From Spirochaetales bacterium (GTDB lineage: Bacteria; Spirochaetota; Leptospiria; Leptospirales; Leptonemataceae), in NCBI GenBank assembly GCA_024233935.1, contig JACKOY010000007.1, forward strand, positions 1-64,000: DNA of 64,000 bases, in the 5' to 3' direction. This document shows positions 27,671 to 35,469 of this stretch, one piece after another. A model generated the notes under the pieces. That model worked only from the letters and a program-made list of their open reading frames with translations. It did no database searches and was not told where the DNA came from. The position numbers were made by a program, and so were the translations under genes. Numbering within the stretch: position 1 is the first letter of the stretch; each line of letters starts with the position of its first letter.

Positions 27671-29278
27671 ATGTCCCTCACGACCCACGACAAAGACCGG
27701 ATTGACGATCGGCCCTTTCGCGAACCCGGACCGGGGGAAATGCCGGCCCGTGATCTGATACCGGAACACGAGGATGACTTTGGCCCGGACGGATGTTCGG
27801 GCGCCGAGCTTTTCAACGGTCGCACGGGGCTTACGTATCGCGACTACCTGGTGCTACCGGGCTACATCGACTTCCACCCGAGCGAGGTGGTGCTCGATAC
27901 CTATATGACCCGCAACATCCGCCTGCAGTATCCGATCGTGTCTTCACCCATGGATACGGTGACCGAAGACCAGATGGCGATCGCGATGGCCCTCCTGGGC
28001 GGCATCGGCATTATTCACTACAACAACTCGGTCGAAGAGCAGACGCGGCTCGTGGAAAAGGTCAAACGCTTCAAGAACGGCTTCATCTCCGATCCGATCG
28101 TACTTTCGCCGGATCACCGCATCAGCGATCTTCACGCCATTAAGCAGAAGTACGGCTTCTCGGGTATTCCCATTACGGAAGACGGAACCCGGTCCTCCCG
28201 ATTGATCGGCATTGTGACCAATCGTGACGTGGACCTGGAGTCGGACCTCGAGTTGCGCCTGCGTGACGTAATGACCACTGATTTGATCACGGCTCCGGAG
28301 GGCATGGAGCTTAAAGAGGCCAACCGCATTCTGAAAGGATCGAAGAAAGGCAAGTTGCCGCTGATCAACGACAAGGGTCAGCTCGTTGCTTTGATATGTC
28401 GGTCCGACCTCAAGAAACACTCCGAATTTCCGGCCGCTTCCAAAGACTCACGAAAGCGCCTTCGGGTTGGTGGGGCTGTTTCCACGCAGCTGGAATCCCG
28501 GGAGCGCGTGGCGGAGCTGGCGCGCGTCGGCGTAGACGTAATCGTGATCGACTCGGCCCAGGGCAATTCGCGCTACCAGATGGAAATGATCCGCTATCTG
28601 AAAAAGACGCACCCCGAGATCGACGTGATCGCCGGAAACGTTGTCACGGTGGATCAGGCGCGCAATCTCATTCGTTGCGGGGCGGATGCCCTGCGTATTG
28701 GCATGGGTCCCGGCTCTATCTGCATCACGCAGGACACGATGGCGGTCGGGCGGGCCCAGGCCACGGCCGTTTACGAAACGGCGCGCTACGCGTTCCGTTA
28801 CGGTGTGCCGGTTATGGCGGACGGTGGGATTTCCAACATCGGAGACATTGCAAACGCCCTGGCAATCGGGGCTTCTACGACCATGATGGGCTCCATGTTT
28901 GCCGGAACCCACGAAGCCCCCGGCGAGTATTTCTACGAGAATGGCGTGCGCCTCAAACGCTATCGCGGCATGGCTTCCCTCGAGGCCATGGAAGCGGGCG
29001 GCAAGAAGCGATACTTCTCGGAAGACCAGAACATCAAGGTTGCTCAGGGTGTCAGCGGGGCCGTCGTCGATAAGGGCTCCATGTTCAATTTCGTGCCGTA
29101 TCTCATGCAGGGTCTGCGACTGTCCTTTCAGGACATGGGTTATCGCAGCATCGTGGACCTGCATCGCGGTCTGTACGAGGGTAGCCTGCGCTTTGAACGA
29201 CGTACCCTGAGCGCTCAGGCCCAGGGCTCGGTGCACGGTCTGTACAGCTACAAATCGCCCAGCATGACGGCCCAGTGA
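27671..29278 (+). CDS. guaB: IMP dehydrogenase, eukaryotic-type sequence
   Basis: The 535-residue enzyme oxidises IMP to XMP, the committed step of GMP synthesis. A TIM barrel is split by two CBS domains at about 135-255. The catalytic Cys351 lies in GMGPGSICITQ. The sequence resembles animal and fungal IMPDH: GLTYRDYLVLPGYIDF, SICITQ instead of bacterial SICTTR, AGTHEAPGEYF, and KVAQGVSGAVVDKGS on the flap. Arg342 and Gln459 occupy positions where most bacteria have Lys and Glu. About 30 N-terminal residues precede the conserved start. It stands as a single gene. Confidence 0.95.
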   Translation: MSLTTHDKDRIDDRPFREPGPGEMPARDLIPEHEDDFGPDGCSGAELFNGRTGLTYRDYLVLPGYIDFHPSEVVLDTYMTRNIRLQYPIVSSPMDTVTEDQMAIAMALLGGIGIIHYNNSVEEQTRLVEKVKRFKNGFISDPIVLSPDHRISDLHAIKQKYGFSGIPITEDGTRSSRLIGIVTNRDVDLESDLELRLRDVMTTDLITAPEGMELKEANRILKGSKKGKLPLINDKGQLVALICRSDLKKHSEFPAASKDSRKRLRVGGAVSTQLESRERVAELARVGVDVIVIDSAQGNSRYQMEMIRYLKKTHPEIDVIAGNVVTVDQARNLIRCGADALRIGMGPGSICITQDTMAVGRAQATAVYETARYAFRYGVPVMADGGISNIGDIANALAIGASTTMMGSMFAGTHEAPGEYFYENGVRLKRYRGMASLEAMEAGGKKRYFSEDQNIKVAQGVSGAVVDKGSMFNFVPYLMQGLRLSFQDMGYRSIVDLHRGLYEGSLRFERRTLSAQAQGSVHGLYSYKSPSMTAQ

Positions 29279-29315
29279 CCTTGACTGCAGGGCTCACACC
29301 CGTTATTCTGTTCTT

Positions 29316-30131
29316 ATGACTATGGACTTCGAGCGCTTCAAGCGCATTAACGATGAGCGGGTCAACTATCGTGAGATGGAAGACGCAACCGTTGTCTCTT
29401 CGTACCGCAACACCGGTTGCGGGGACGGGTACCGCATATATCTGAAGATTGACGAAGAGTCGCCGGAGAAGCGCATTGTCGATGCCAGCTATACCACGAC
29501 CGGTTGTGGTTTCGGACTGGTGTCCCTGGCCATGGCAACGGAATGGGCGAAGGGTCGCAGCCTGGCCGAGGCCGAGCAGGTGAGTGCCGAAGTGCTCGAA
29601 GAAATGTTTGAGTTTCCCGATCGACGGAAGAACTATCCTGAGTCAGCGGCCGAAGCGCTGAGCAAGGCCGTGAGCGACTACCGGAACGGGACCGGGCTGA
29701 AACCGCAGGAGCGTGTTACCCGGGCCCATGCCCTGCAAGTCCTGAAAGAGCAGGGACATCTGCGCGGCGAAAAGTTAAACCAGGTCATTCTGGACGGAGC
29801 GGATCTCAGCGGCGTGGACCTTTCCGGCGCAGACCTGAGTCACGCCTTCTTGACCGATTGCAACTTTACGGGCGCGAATTTGCAAGGTACGCGCTTACGG
29901 GGTGCTTTTTTAAACAATGCTAACCTGACCGATGCGGACCTGCGGGAAGCGGACCTCCGCTGGGCGAAACTGACCGGCGTCAAAGCGGAAGGCGCGCGTT
30001 TCGATGGCGCCACGTACGATATTGGAACCCGACTGGACCCCCGGCTTACGCACCTCTTTTCCGTGATGGTCAAGGGGGCGGGACGCGACATTTACCTGGA
30101 GGATAACCAGCTCAAGGAGGCGCCGGCATGA
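29316..30131 (+). CDS. IscU/NifU-like N-terminal domain fused to pentapeptide repeats
   Basis: The 271-residue protein has an IscU-like domain (1-130): NTGCGDGYRIYLKID with C35 and D37, then TTGCGFGLVSLAMATEWAKG with C64, matching the first two cluster-binding cysteines and Asp of IscU/NifU. The third cysteine, expected near residue 105, is absent; the region reads FPDRRKNYPESAAEALSKAV. From about 155 to 245, A(D/N)LxxAxL pentapeptide repeats such as LDGADLSGVDLSGADLSHAF form a predicted right-handed beta-helix. Its stop overlaps the next start (ATGA). The combined function is unknown. Confidence 0.83.
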   Translation: MTMDFERFKRINDERVNYREMEDATVVSSYRNTGCGDGYRIYLKIDEESPEKRIVDASYTTTGCGFGLVSLAMATEWAKGRSLAEAEQVSAEVLEEMFEFPDRRKNYPESAAEALSKAVSDYRNGTGLKPQERVTRAHALQVLKEQGHLRGEKLNQVILDGADLSGVDLSGADLSHAFLTDCNFTGANLQGTRLRGAFLNNANLTDADLREADLRWAKLTGVKAEGARFDGATYDIGTRLDPRLTHLFSVMVKGAGRDIYLEDNQLKEAPA

Positions 30132-30331
30132 GCGCGGAGTCCCCCGTCGTCGTGGGTGAGCTGCGAAAGCTGAATCGGCCCACGTTTCTCTTGAATGGGA
30201 TTTTCGTTCTTCAGGGCTCCACCGTGGAAGTGCGGGCTGTGCGACCGGATGGCCTGGTCGAGATTGAGTATCGCGACCGTGAGGGCAATCCGCACATTCT
30301 GACAGATATAAAGCCCGACGAGCTTGTTTGA
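30128..30331 (+). CDS. Small conserved-looking protein coupled to the IscU-pentapeptide gene
   Basis: This 67-residue protein starts inside the stop codon of the preceding gene (4-base overlap), with CAAGGAGG upstream as a strong ribosome binding site. It is predicted to be a compact beta-rich domain (GIFVLQGSTVEVRAVRPDG, VEIEYRDREGNPH), perhaps SH3-like. No cysteine, membrane segment or signal is present. Coupling suggests that it works with the fusion protein. I do not recognise the family. Confidence 0.75.
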   Translation: MSAESPVVVGELRKLNRPTFLLNGIFVLQGSTVEVRAVRPDGLVEIEYRDREGNPHILTDIKPDELV

Positions 30332-30405
30332 TTTCGAGTCGCTTTTTGCGTTGACCCTTTCGACGCACGACGGCTATTCGCTACAGCGAGCCAGGTCTCG
30401 TTTTT

Positions 30406-30765
30406 ATGGGAGCCGACGATGATAATCTCTTTCGTGTTTCCTTTGACCGGGACGGCATCCTGGGCTTGAGTATCCTCTTCGATCTGAAGATGGAGAATGC
30501 GCCCGAGTTTTTTGAAGGCTTCGAGGCCACCTACGGAGACCACTCGACGGTCGTAATCGATTTCAGCAAAATCCGCTTTATAGATAGCTCCGGGGTCGGA
30601 ATGCTCCTCAAATGCGCGCACATTGTGCGTGGGAAGGGTGGCGTATTTCAGATACTCGGTTTAAACCGCTCACTGCTTTCGGTTTTTAAGCTGGCGGGAC
30701 TTTTCAAGATATTCGAGTTGTTGGAAGAACCGCAGGCGCGAGAGACCTACCCGGAGTTTTTCTGA
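30406..30765 (+). CDS. STAS-domain anti-sigma factor antagonist
   Basis: The 119-residue single STAS domain has VVIDFSKIRFIDSSGVGMLL, the strand and helix that carry the phosphorylatable serine of SpoIIAA/RsbV. Such proteins bind an anti-sigma kinase of the RsbW type when dephosphorylated. No kinase or sigma gene is adjacent. The 7TM receptor with an RsbW-like ATPase (8425) and the PP2C receptor (38888) are the nearest possible partners; this link is inferred. Confidence 0.88.
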   Translation: MGADDDNLFRVSFDRDGILGLSILFDLKMENAPEFFEGFEATYGDHSTVVIDFSKIRFIDSSGVGMLLKCAHIVRGKGGVFQILGLNRSLLSVFKLAGLFKIFELLEEPQARETYPEFF

Positions 30766-30846
30766 GCCGGATCAGAGTGGCCCGTTATTTGCTTCAGGCA
30801 ACGCCCGGATGCCGTCGATCATATCCTGGAAGACCCTGACTTTGCC

Positions 30847-31680
30847 ATGAGACCCTGGACCCTGACAACCCGCACGTTCCTTTCGGCCCTTTTTCTGGCT
30901 TTGTTTGCTTGTTCCAGCTTCAACCAGAAGGAGCCTGTGGCGTATCGTCAGTACGTCGCCGTCTTTCGACTGGATGGCGCGATCTACCCGGAGGGAGACC
31001 TCGCAACGGTGGTGCCGCCTACCGGCCAGTGGGACGAACTAAGCCCCGAAAGCCTGCGCGCTCTGTTGGGCAATCTGGAGTTTCGGCGGGAACACGTCTG
31101 GGGCCCGATTACCGGCCGTGTGTTCTATCGGGGGCAGCTTGAGGAAGTCGTGCGGGTCGTCGGTGAAGCGCAATCTTCGATTCCCGCAGGCTATCGCATG
31201 GTGGTCGTCAGCCGATTCGACCCGGACCGGTCTGTGCTCAGCCGAATGGACCGGACCACTCTGATGCTCTGGCGGGACGAGAATGGCATCAATGTGGTTT
31301 TTGGCGAAATCAAGGATCAGTTCCCCCAGAATCAGTTTGACCCTTCAGTGGCCGACGACTGGACCGAGGTCCTGCCGATCAATGTAGGGCAGGCGCCCGC
31401 GGACCTGCGTCTTTTGCCCTCGGAGGATTTCGAGTACAAGCTGGTCGCGGGGCGCACCCATTACACCTGGGCCATCTTTGATCCGGCCCGGGTTGCCAGC
31501 CTGGAATTTCGTCCCCCCGGAGCTTCCGAATCTGATGCGGCTGCTGAATCTGCGGAGCAGTCGACAGAACACACGGATCTGACCAGCCGACTTCGCGAAC
31601 TGAGCGAAGCGCTCGAGGCGGGACTCATCACCCGCGAAGAATACGAAGCGCAACGTCAGCGCATTCTTGAGCAACACTGA
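30847..31680 (+). CDS. Predicted lipoprotein with C-terminal SHOCT domain
   Basis: The 277-residue protein begins with a signal segment ending LALFACSS, giving Cys at about residue 22. The middle (40-215) is a mixed alpha/beta domain with no motif I recognise. Residues about 245-277 match a SHOCT (short C-terminal) helix pair: LRELSEALEAGLITREEYEA. SHOCT modules are thought to mediate oligomerisation. It lies between the STAS gene (+) and the FlaA-like gene (-), with which it converges. Confidence 0.8.
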   Translation: MRPWTLTTRTFLSALFLALFACSSFNQKEPVAYRQYVAVFRLDGAIYPEGDLATVVPPTGQWDELSPESLRALLGNLEFRREHVWGPITGRVFYRGQLEEVVRVVGEAQSSIPAGYRMVVVSRFDPDRSVLSRMDRTTLMLWRDENGINVVFGEIKDQFPQNQFDPSVADDWTEVLPINVGQAPADLRLLPSEDFEYKLVAGRTHYTWAIFDPARVASLEFRPPGASESDAAAESAEQSTEHTDLTSRLRELSEALEAGLITREEYEAQRQRILEQH

Positions 31681-31755
31681 TCGTCTCGGGCCTCGCGGCC
31701 CTGACGGAAGCGCCATCGTGCCCTGCTTGCGGTCGAAGGTTCGCCGACTCTTGAG

Positions 31756-32415
31756 TCAACCGTCCGTGGACCGCCCGCCGGGCATCCACGGTCCGGGGGG
31801 CAGCCGCAAATACGGGGTGGTCAGCGCTTCCAGTTGATCCAGATAAAAAAGACAGGGGGACCCGGCCGACGAGGCTACGGGTTCCACCTGAAAACCCCGC
31901 AACAGAATTCCACTGTCGGGACTCAACACGTGGGGCGGTTGCTGCCTCACGGCGGGCGGGACAACTGCCGTCAGGCGACGCCAGCCTCCGAAGTCCAGCC
32001 GCCCCAGCCCCAGCCGGTGCACCTGGCCGGTCTGGTCGCTGATTTCGATCCAGAGCTGATCGGCCCGGTCGTACCCGAAAACATAGACCGATAGCTCACG
32101 CACGAAGCCTCGCACGCGCATCGGTTCGCGAAGGGCCACGCGAAAGCCGCTCCCGACTGCTCCGCGGTACGCGACATACAGATGTGATTCACTTTCTCTA
32201 ACCGGCCCCGGCGCGAGGTCCGATACGATCAGGTAGCCGTGGGCTCCGATGCGGGGCTGGACCTCCAGGGCCCACCGCTCAGCGGAGGTGTTTGACTCGA
32301 AGCTATCCAGGGGCACCGCACGTTCGACATGCTCGGGGCCTGCCCGGGCCGCTGAGCCGGCACAAATCAAAAGAATTACAAGCGCGCGTTCGGCCCATGA
32401 TCCGCCCCTCCCCAT
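31756..32415 (-). CDS. flaA: FlaA-like flagellar filament outer layer (sheath) protein
   Basis: The 219-residue protein has a signal peptide cut near ARA (residue 25), as expected for the periplasmic filament sheath of spirochaetes. The core matches the FlaA pattern: LDSFESNTSAERWAL, RVRGFVRELSVYVFGYDRAD, LWIEISDQTGQVHRLGLGRL, FGGWRRLTAVVPP and CLFYLDQLEAL. FlaA coats the FlaB core. It is shorter than treponemal FlaA (about 350) and nearer the Leptospira FlaA2 size. It diverges from the ompL47-like gene. Confidence 0.82.
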   Translation of the reverse strand: MGRGGSWAERALVILLICAGSAARAGPEHVERAVPLDSFESNTSAERWALEVQPRIGAHGYLIVSDLAPGPVRESESHLYVAYRGAVGSGFRVALREPMRVRGFVRELSVYVFGYDRADQLWIEISDQTGQVHRLGLGRLDFGGWRRLTAVVPPAVRQQPPHVLSPDSGILLRGFQVEPVASSAGSPCLFYLDQLEALTTPYLRLPPGPWMPGGRSTDG

Positions 32416-32449
32416 ATGCTAATCATCGGCAAAATTATTTCTTACTCGC

Positions 32450-32572
32450 TTGACACTATTCAGTTTTGACAATTTGTGGGGGCTCAGGCTCTTTGTGAAT
32501 TTCAGGTTGTTTGCTTCCCCGAAAGCCCACAAATCCAGAACACACACCGGGTAACAAATACAGGAGGAATTA
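32450..32572 (+). promoter_or_regulatory. Possible promoter and strong RBS of the OmpL47-like gene
   Basis: TTGACA occurs twice (32450-32455 and 32466-32471) in an AT-rich stretch between divergent genes, but no convincing -10 hexamer lies at the right distance. AGGAGGA at 32562-32568 is an almost perfect Shine-Dalgarno sequence 4 bases before ATG 32573, suggesting a highly expressed product. Confidence 0.4.
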
Positions 32573-33625
32573 ATGAATCGTTACTGGGTAATACCAATCG
32601 CTCTGGTGAGCATCGTTCTCTTCAGCCCGGCCTATTCGCAGAACCAGCCTCGGAATGAGGCTGCAGAGGAAAGTGCCATCTCCCCGGGAGAGGAAGCCAC
32701 CACAACGGCCGACCAGGGGACTACTATGGACGAGGAAATGAGCGCCGCCATGTGGCGAAGCCCCGTTTCCGGCGAACTGTTCGCCAACTCCAGCCAGCTC
32801 TTCGAACTTCAGGCGACCGACAATCAGTCACCGGTGGCCTTCACGGAATACAAAGTGGACAATGGCGCGTTTCGTCGCTACCAGGGACCCATTAATGTTC
32901 CGGAAGAAGGACCGCATACGATCGTGTACCGTTCCGTTGATACGGCGGGCAACGTCGAGGTGGCGAAAGTCTACAACGTCACGATCGACAATACTCCGCC
33001 AAGAGTGCTGGTCGTTCCGGCCCGGCCCTTTGTCACGCGCAATGGACGCACCTTCAGCCCACCGGGAAACACATTCACCCTCCAGGTGAGTGATCAATAC
33101 AGCGGTATCAAACAAGTTCTCTATTCCGTGAACGGGTCGGAAATGCAAGCCTACGAGCGCGGTCAGGCAATACAACTGACCGAGAGCGGTAGCCAGCTGA
33201 TCCAGTACAAAGCGAGCGACAACCTGGGCAATGCAACCCAGGGTAGCTCTGATGTTCTGGTCCTGGTCGATGCGTCCGCCCCGCGGGTTGAGATCAAGCC
33301 GACTGAGGCTCTGGTGCACATTGGCGACCAGCGCTACGCCCGTCGAAATACCGGCTTCAATGTGGTCGGAACCGACGAAGGCTCTGGCGTTGAGCAGATC
33401 ATGGTTCGCATCGATGGCGCGGATGAATGGCAGACCTATTCGGACACCATCTACTTCGCAGATGAGCGCGAGCACTCCATTGAGGCCCGTGTCGTGGACG
33501 CCGTCGGAAACGAAAGCGAGACCGCAAGTCTCTCCTTTATCACCGACGACAATCCTCCGCGCACACAGCTGACTCCGGTCGGCGCGGATCAGTCCGAAGG
33601 TATGCGGGATCAGGCTCCTCGCTGA
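32573..33625 (+). CDS. OmpL47-like surface protein with repeated Ig-like units
   Basis: The 350-residue protein has a signal peptide cut after AYS (residue about 22) and a low-complexity Glu/Thr segment (25-57). Three repeats of about 95 residues follow, at roughly 60-150, 155-245 and 250-335. Each has the pattern of a variable turn (EYKVDNGAFRRYQGPINVPE, VLYSVNGSEMQAYERG, IMVRIDGADEWQTYS), then HTIVYRSVDTAGN or a relative, and (D)NTPPR. This matches the leptospiral OmpL47 family, reported to bind host matrix proteins in pathogens. An environmental homologue may serve cell-envelope contact instead. Confidence 0.82.
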   Translation: MNRYWVIPIALVSIVLFSPAYSQNQPRNEAAEESAISPGEEATTTADQGTTMDEEMSAAMWRSPVSGELFANSSQLFELQATDNQSPVAFTEYKVDNGAFRRYQGPINVPEEGPHTIVYRSVDTAGNVEVAKVYNVTIDNTPPRVLVVPARPFVTRNGRTFSPPGNTFTLQVSDQYSGIKQVLYSVNGSEMQAYERGQAIQLTESGSQLIQYKASDNLGNATQGSSDVLVLVDASAPRVEIKPTEALVHIGDQRYARRNTGFNVVGTDEGSGVEQIMVRIDGADEWQTYSDTIYFADEREHSIEARVVDAVGNESETASLSFITDDNPPRTQLTPVGADQSEGMRDQAPR

Positions 33626-33666
33626 TCTCGGTCTGAAAAAAAAGCGGCCCTGCCGCAAAAAAATGC

Positions 33667-33716
33667 GGAACGCATGGCAAGTGGGAGACCTTCCCCTGTT
33701 ATGCGTTCCTTTTTTT
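33667..33716 (+). terminator. Intrinsic terminator after the OmpL47-like gene
   Basis: GGAACGCAT (33667-33675) pairs perfectly with ATGCGTTCC (33701-33709), followed by seven T (33710-33716). Inside the loop GGGA and TCCC form a second small stem. A-runs at 33636-33643 and 33657-33663, around a GCGGC/GCCGC hairpin, would serve as a terminator for the opposite strand. This block argues against comF starts upstream of 33717. Confidence 0.75.
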
Positions 33717-33754
33717 ATGCCCGGACGGGCAGGCCCTTTTTTCAAGCAGGACCG

Positions 33755-34462
33755 GTGCCGGGGCAGGTGGGCCAGGCTCTACTCGCGTTCTTTTCCCCGC
33801 CCATCTGTCCGGTTTGCGATCGGGTGCTGGAGGCGGCGACCCGGACCTGCCGGCACTGTCGCGGTGCTCTCTCGGAAGCCCTTGCCGATCCTGTCGGGCG
33901 TTGTGGGCGTTGCTTCTCTCTGGACCCGCACTGCATCTGTAGCTCCCGAAACATATACTTTGATCGTCATGTGGCACTCTACCGCCTGACGCCCGGTTGG
34001 CGGGAGGTCCTGCACCGCTGGAAGTTCGAACAGGAGCGATGGCTTTGGAGGTACTTCGCCGGCGCCCTCCGTCGCATCGGTCGACGATCTTCGTTTTTAG
34101 GGAGTGTGGATCACGTGAGCTTCATTGGTTCCGGCAAGGGCGGCCTTCGTTTTCGCAGTTACCAACCCTGCGCGGATCCAGCCTTTGCCCTCTCTCGCTG
34201 GCTTGGCTGTAGCGTTGGCGCCGACGTGCAAAAGCGCCGCAGTCGAAGTCAGAGCGCGGCCGGCTACGCAGCCCGGTTTCTTGCCCTGCACAACTCCCTG
34301 GCCTTAGAAGGCGGTCCTTTCCTGGCCGGGCGGCATGTGTTGCTACTGGAAGACCTATTCACGACCGGCGCGACAGCGAATGAGGCGGCTCGCATCCTAA
34401 AAAAGAATGGCGTTGGCGAAGTGTCTGTGCTCAGTTTGCTGGTGCGGGACCGATCGCTGTGA
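33755..34462 (+). CDS. comF: ComF-family phosphoribosyltransferase-like protein
   Basis: From GTG 33755 the protein is 235 residues. An N-terminal zinc finger has paired cysteines PPICPVCD, CRHCRG and CGRCF. The C-terminal phosphoribosyltransferase domain has the PRPP loop LLLEDLFTTGATANEAARIL. ComF/GntX proteins aid DNA uptake or processing in competent bacteria, but are also kept in non-competent ones. The frame is open from 33674, with ATG 33701 possible, but those starts lie within the terminator stem; AGGA just before 33755 supports this GTG. The last CDS before a new STAS gene. Confidence 0.85.
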   Translation: MPGQVGQALLAFFSPPICPVCDRVLEAATRTCRHCRGALSEALADPVGRCGRCFSLDPHCICSSRNIYFDRHVALYRLTPGWREVLHRWKFEQERWLWRYFAGALRRIGRRSSFLGSVDHVSFIGSGKGGLRFRSYQPCADPAFALSRWLGCSVGADVQKRRSRSQSAAGYAARFLALHNSLALEGGPFLAGRHVLLLEDLFTTGATANEAARILKKNGVGEVSVLSLLVRDRSL

Positions 34463-34498
34463 GGCTGTGCTTCGCCGCCGCATTGGCCCGATCGATTC

Positions 34499-34843
34499 GT
34501 GATGCGCGACCTCAAGAAAACCATGGAAGGCGATATGGCCATCGTGTCTCTGGAAGGCCGGCTTCAGATTGACGACACGGATCAAATCGAAACAACGCTC
34601 TCCGAGCTCATTCGTTCGCCCTGCAAGCGTATCATTGTGGACCTGAGTCAGGCTACCTATATTTGTTCTTCGGCGCTGGGCGTCTTGATTGCGGCCAAGA
34701 AGGGAATGATGCGGAGCGAGGGAGAGCTGCGTTTGGTTGCAACCGACGGCGACATCAAAGAGTTGTTTCGAATGACGATGTTGGACAAGCTCTTTCGCGT
34801 CTTTGGGACGGTTGAAGAAGCGCGCAACTCCTTCCATGGCTGA
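34499..34843 (+). CDS. STAS-domain anti-sigma factor antagonist (second copy)
   Basis: The 114-residue STAS protein has IIVDLSQATYICSSALGVLI, with serines at the usual phosphorylation site. Adjacent starts GTG 34499 and ATG 34502 are both possible. It differs strongly in sequence from the STAS protein at 30406, so it is not a recent duplicate. Its stop lies inside the start region of rdgB (8-base overlap), an unusual partner for a regulatory protein. Confidence 0.88.
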   Translation: MMRDLKKTMEGDMAIVSLEGRLQIDDTDQIETTLSELIRSPCKRIIVDLSQATYICSSALGVLIAAKKGMMRSEGELRLVATDGDIKELFRMTMLDKLFRVFGTVEEARNSFHG

Positions 34844-35441
34844 CTCCGTTCTCGGTGTGCGCCTTTTGACGGATGGACTGGATCTGGCATCCCGCAACGA
34901 TCACAAGATCAAGGAATTTCGCCGCATGCTTGAGCCACTCGGCATCGAAGTGCGTCCCGCCCCGCACGACTTTGAGGCTGAAGAAACCGCTCCCGATTTC
35001 AGAGGCAATGCCTTCATCAAAGCCCAGGCCCTGCACCGATTGACCGGTCGACCGGCCCTGGCCGACGATTCCGGTCTCGTGGTGGATGCCCTCGGAGGGG
35101 AACCGGGTGTTTTAAGCGCCCGCTACGGTGGCGCGGGGCTTTCGGACGCTGATCGCACGGCGCTGGTTCTTGATAAAATGCGAAATGTTCCCGACGAACG
35201 TCGCACAGCCCGCTTTGTGTGCGTGCTGGCCCTCGTGGGCGCAGCGCCAGACGCGCTCTATTTTGAAGGGGTCGCCGAAGGGCTGCTGGCCCGTTCCGTG
35301 CGGGGTCAAAACAGATTTGGCTATGATCCGATCTTTATCGATCCGGCCAGCAACCAGACATTTGCGGAGTTAAGCGCAGGCGAAAAAGATCAAAGGAGCC
35401 ATCGTTCTCGGGCCCTGCAGTCCTTGCTGGCGGCGCTTTAG
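34836..35441 (+). CDS. rdgB: XTP/dITP diphosphatase (RdgB/HAM1)
   Basis: ATG 34836 gives 201 residues, the family length; the frame is open from 34803 but would overlap the STAS gene further. The substrate motif LASRNDHKIKEFRRML is near residue 15, acidic catalytic ADDSGLVVDALGG near 67, and the C-terminal FGYDPIF and SHRSRAL complete the HAM1 signature. It removes deaminated purine nucleotides such as dITP and XTP from the pool. It converges on the UbiB-family gene. Confidence 0.95.
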   Translation: MADSVLGVRLLTDGLDLASRNDHKIKEFRRMLEPLGIEVRPAPHDFEAEETAPDFRGNAFIKAQALHRLTGRPALADDSGLVVDALGGEPGVLSARYGGAGLSDADRTALVLDKMRNVPDERRTARFVCVLALVGAAPDALYFEGVAEGLLARSVRGQNRFGYDPIFIDPASNQTFAELSAGEKDQRSHRSRALQSLLAAL

Positions 35442-35469
35442 ATCATGGATTTTCGGCTGTGCGAGCCGC

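Noticed and set aside
33644..33656. GCGGC/GCCGC stem flanked by A-runs after the OmpL47-like gene
   Set aside because: On the plus strand no T-run follows it; the next stem (33667-33716) is the better terminator.
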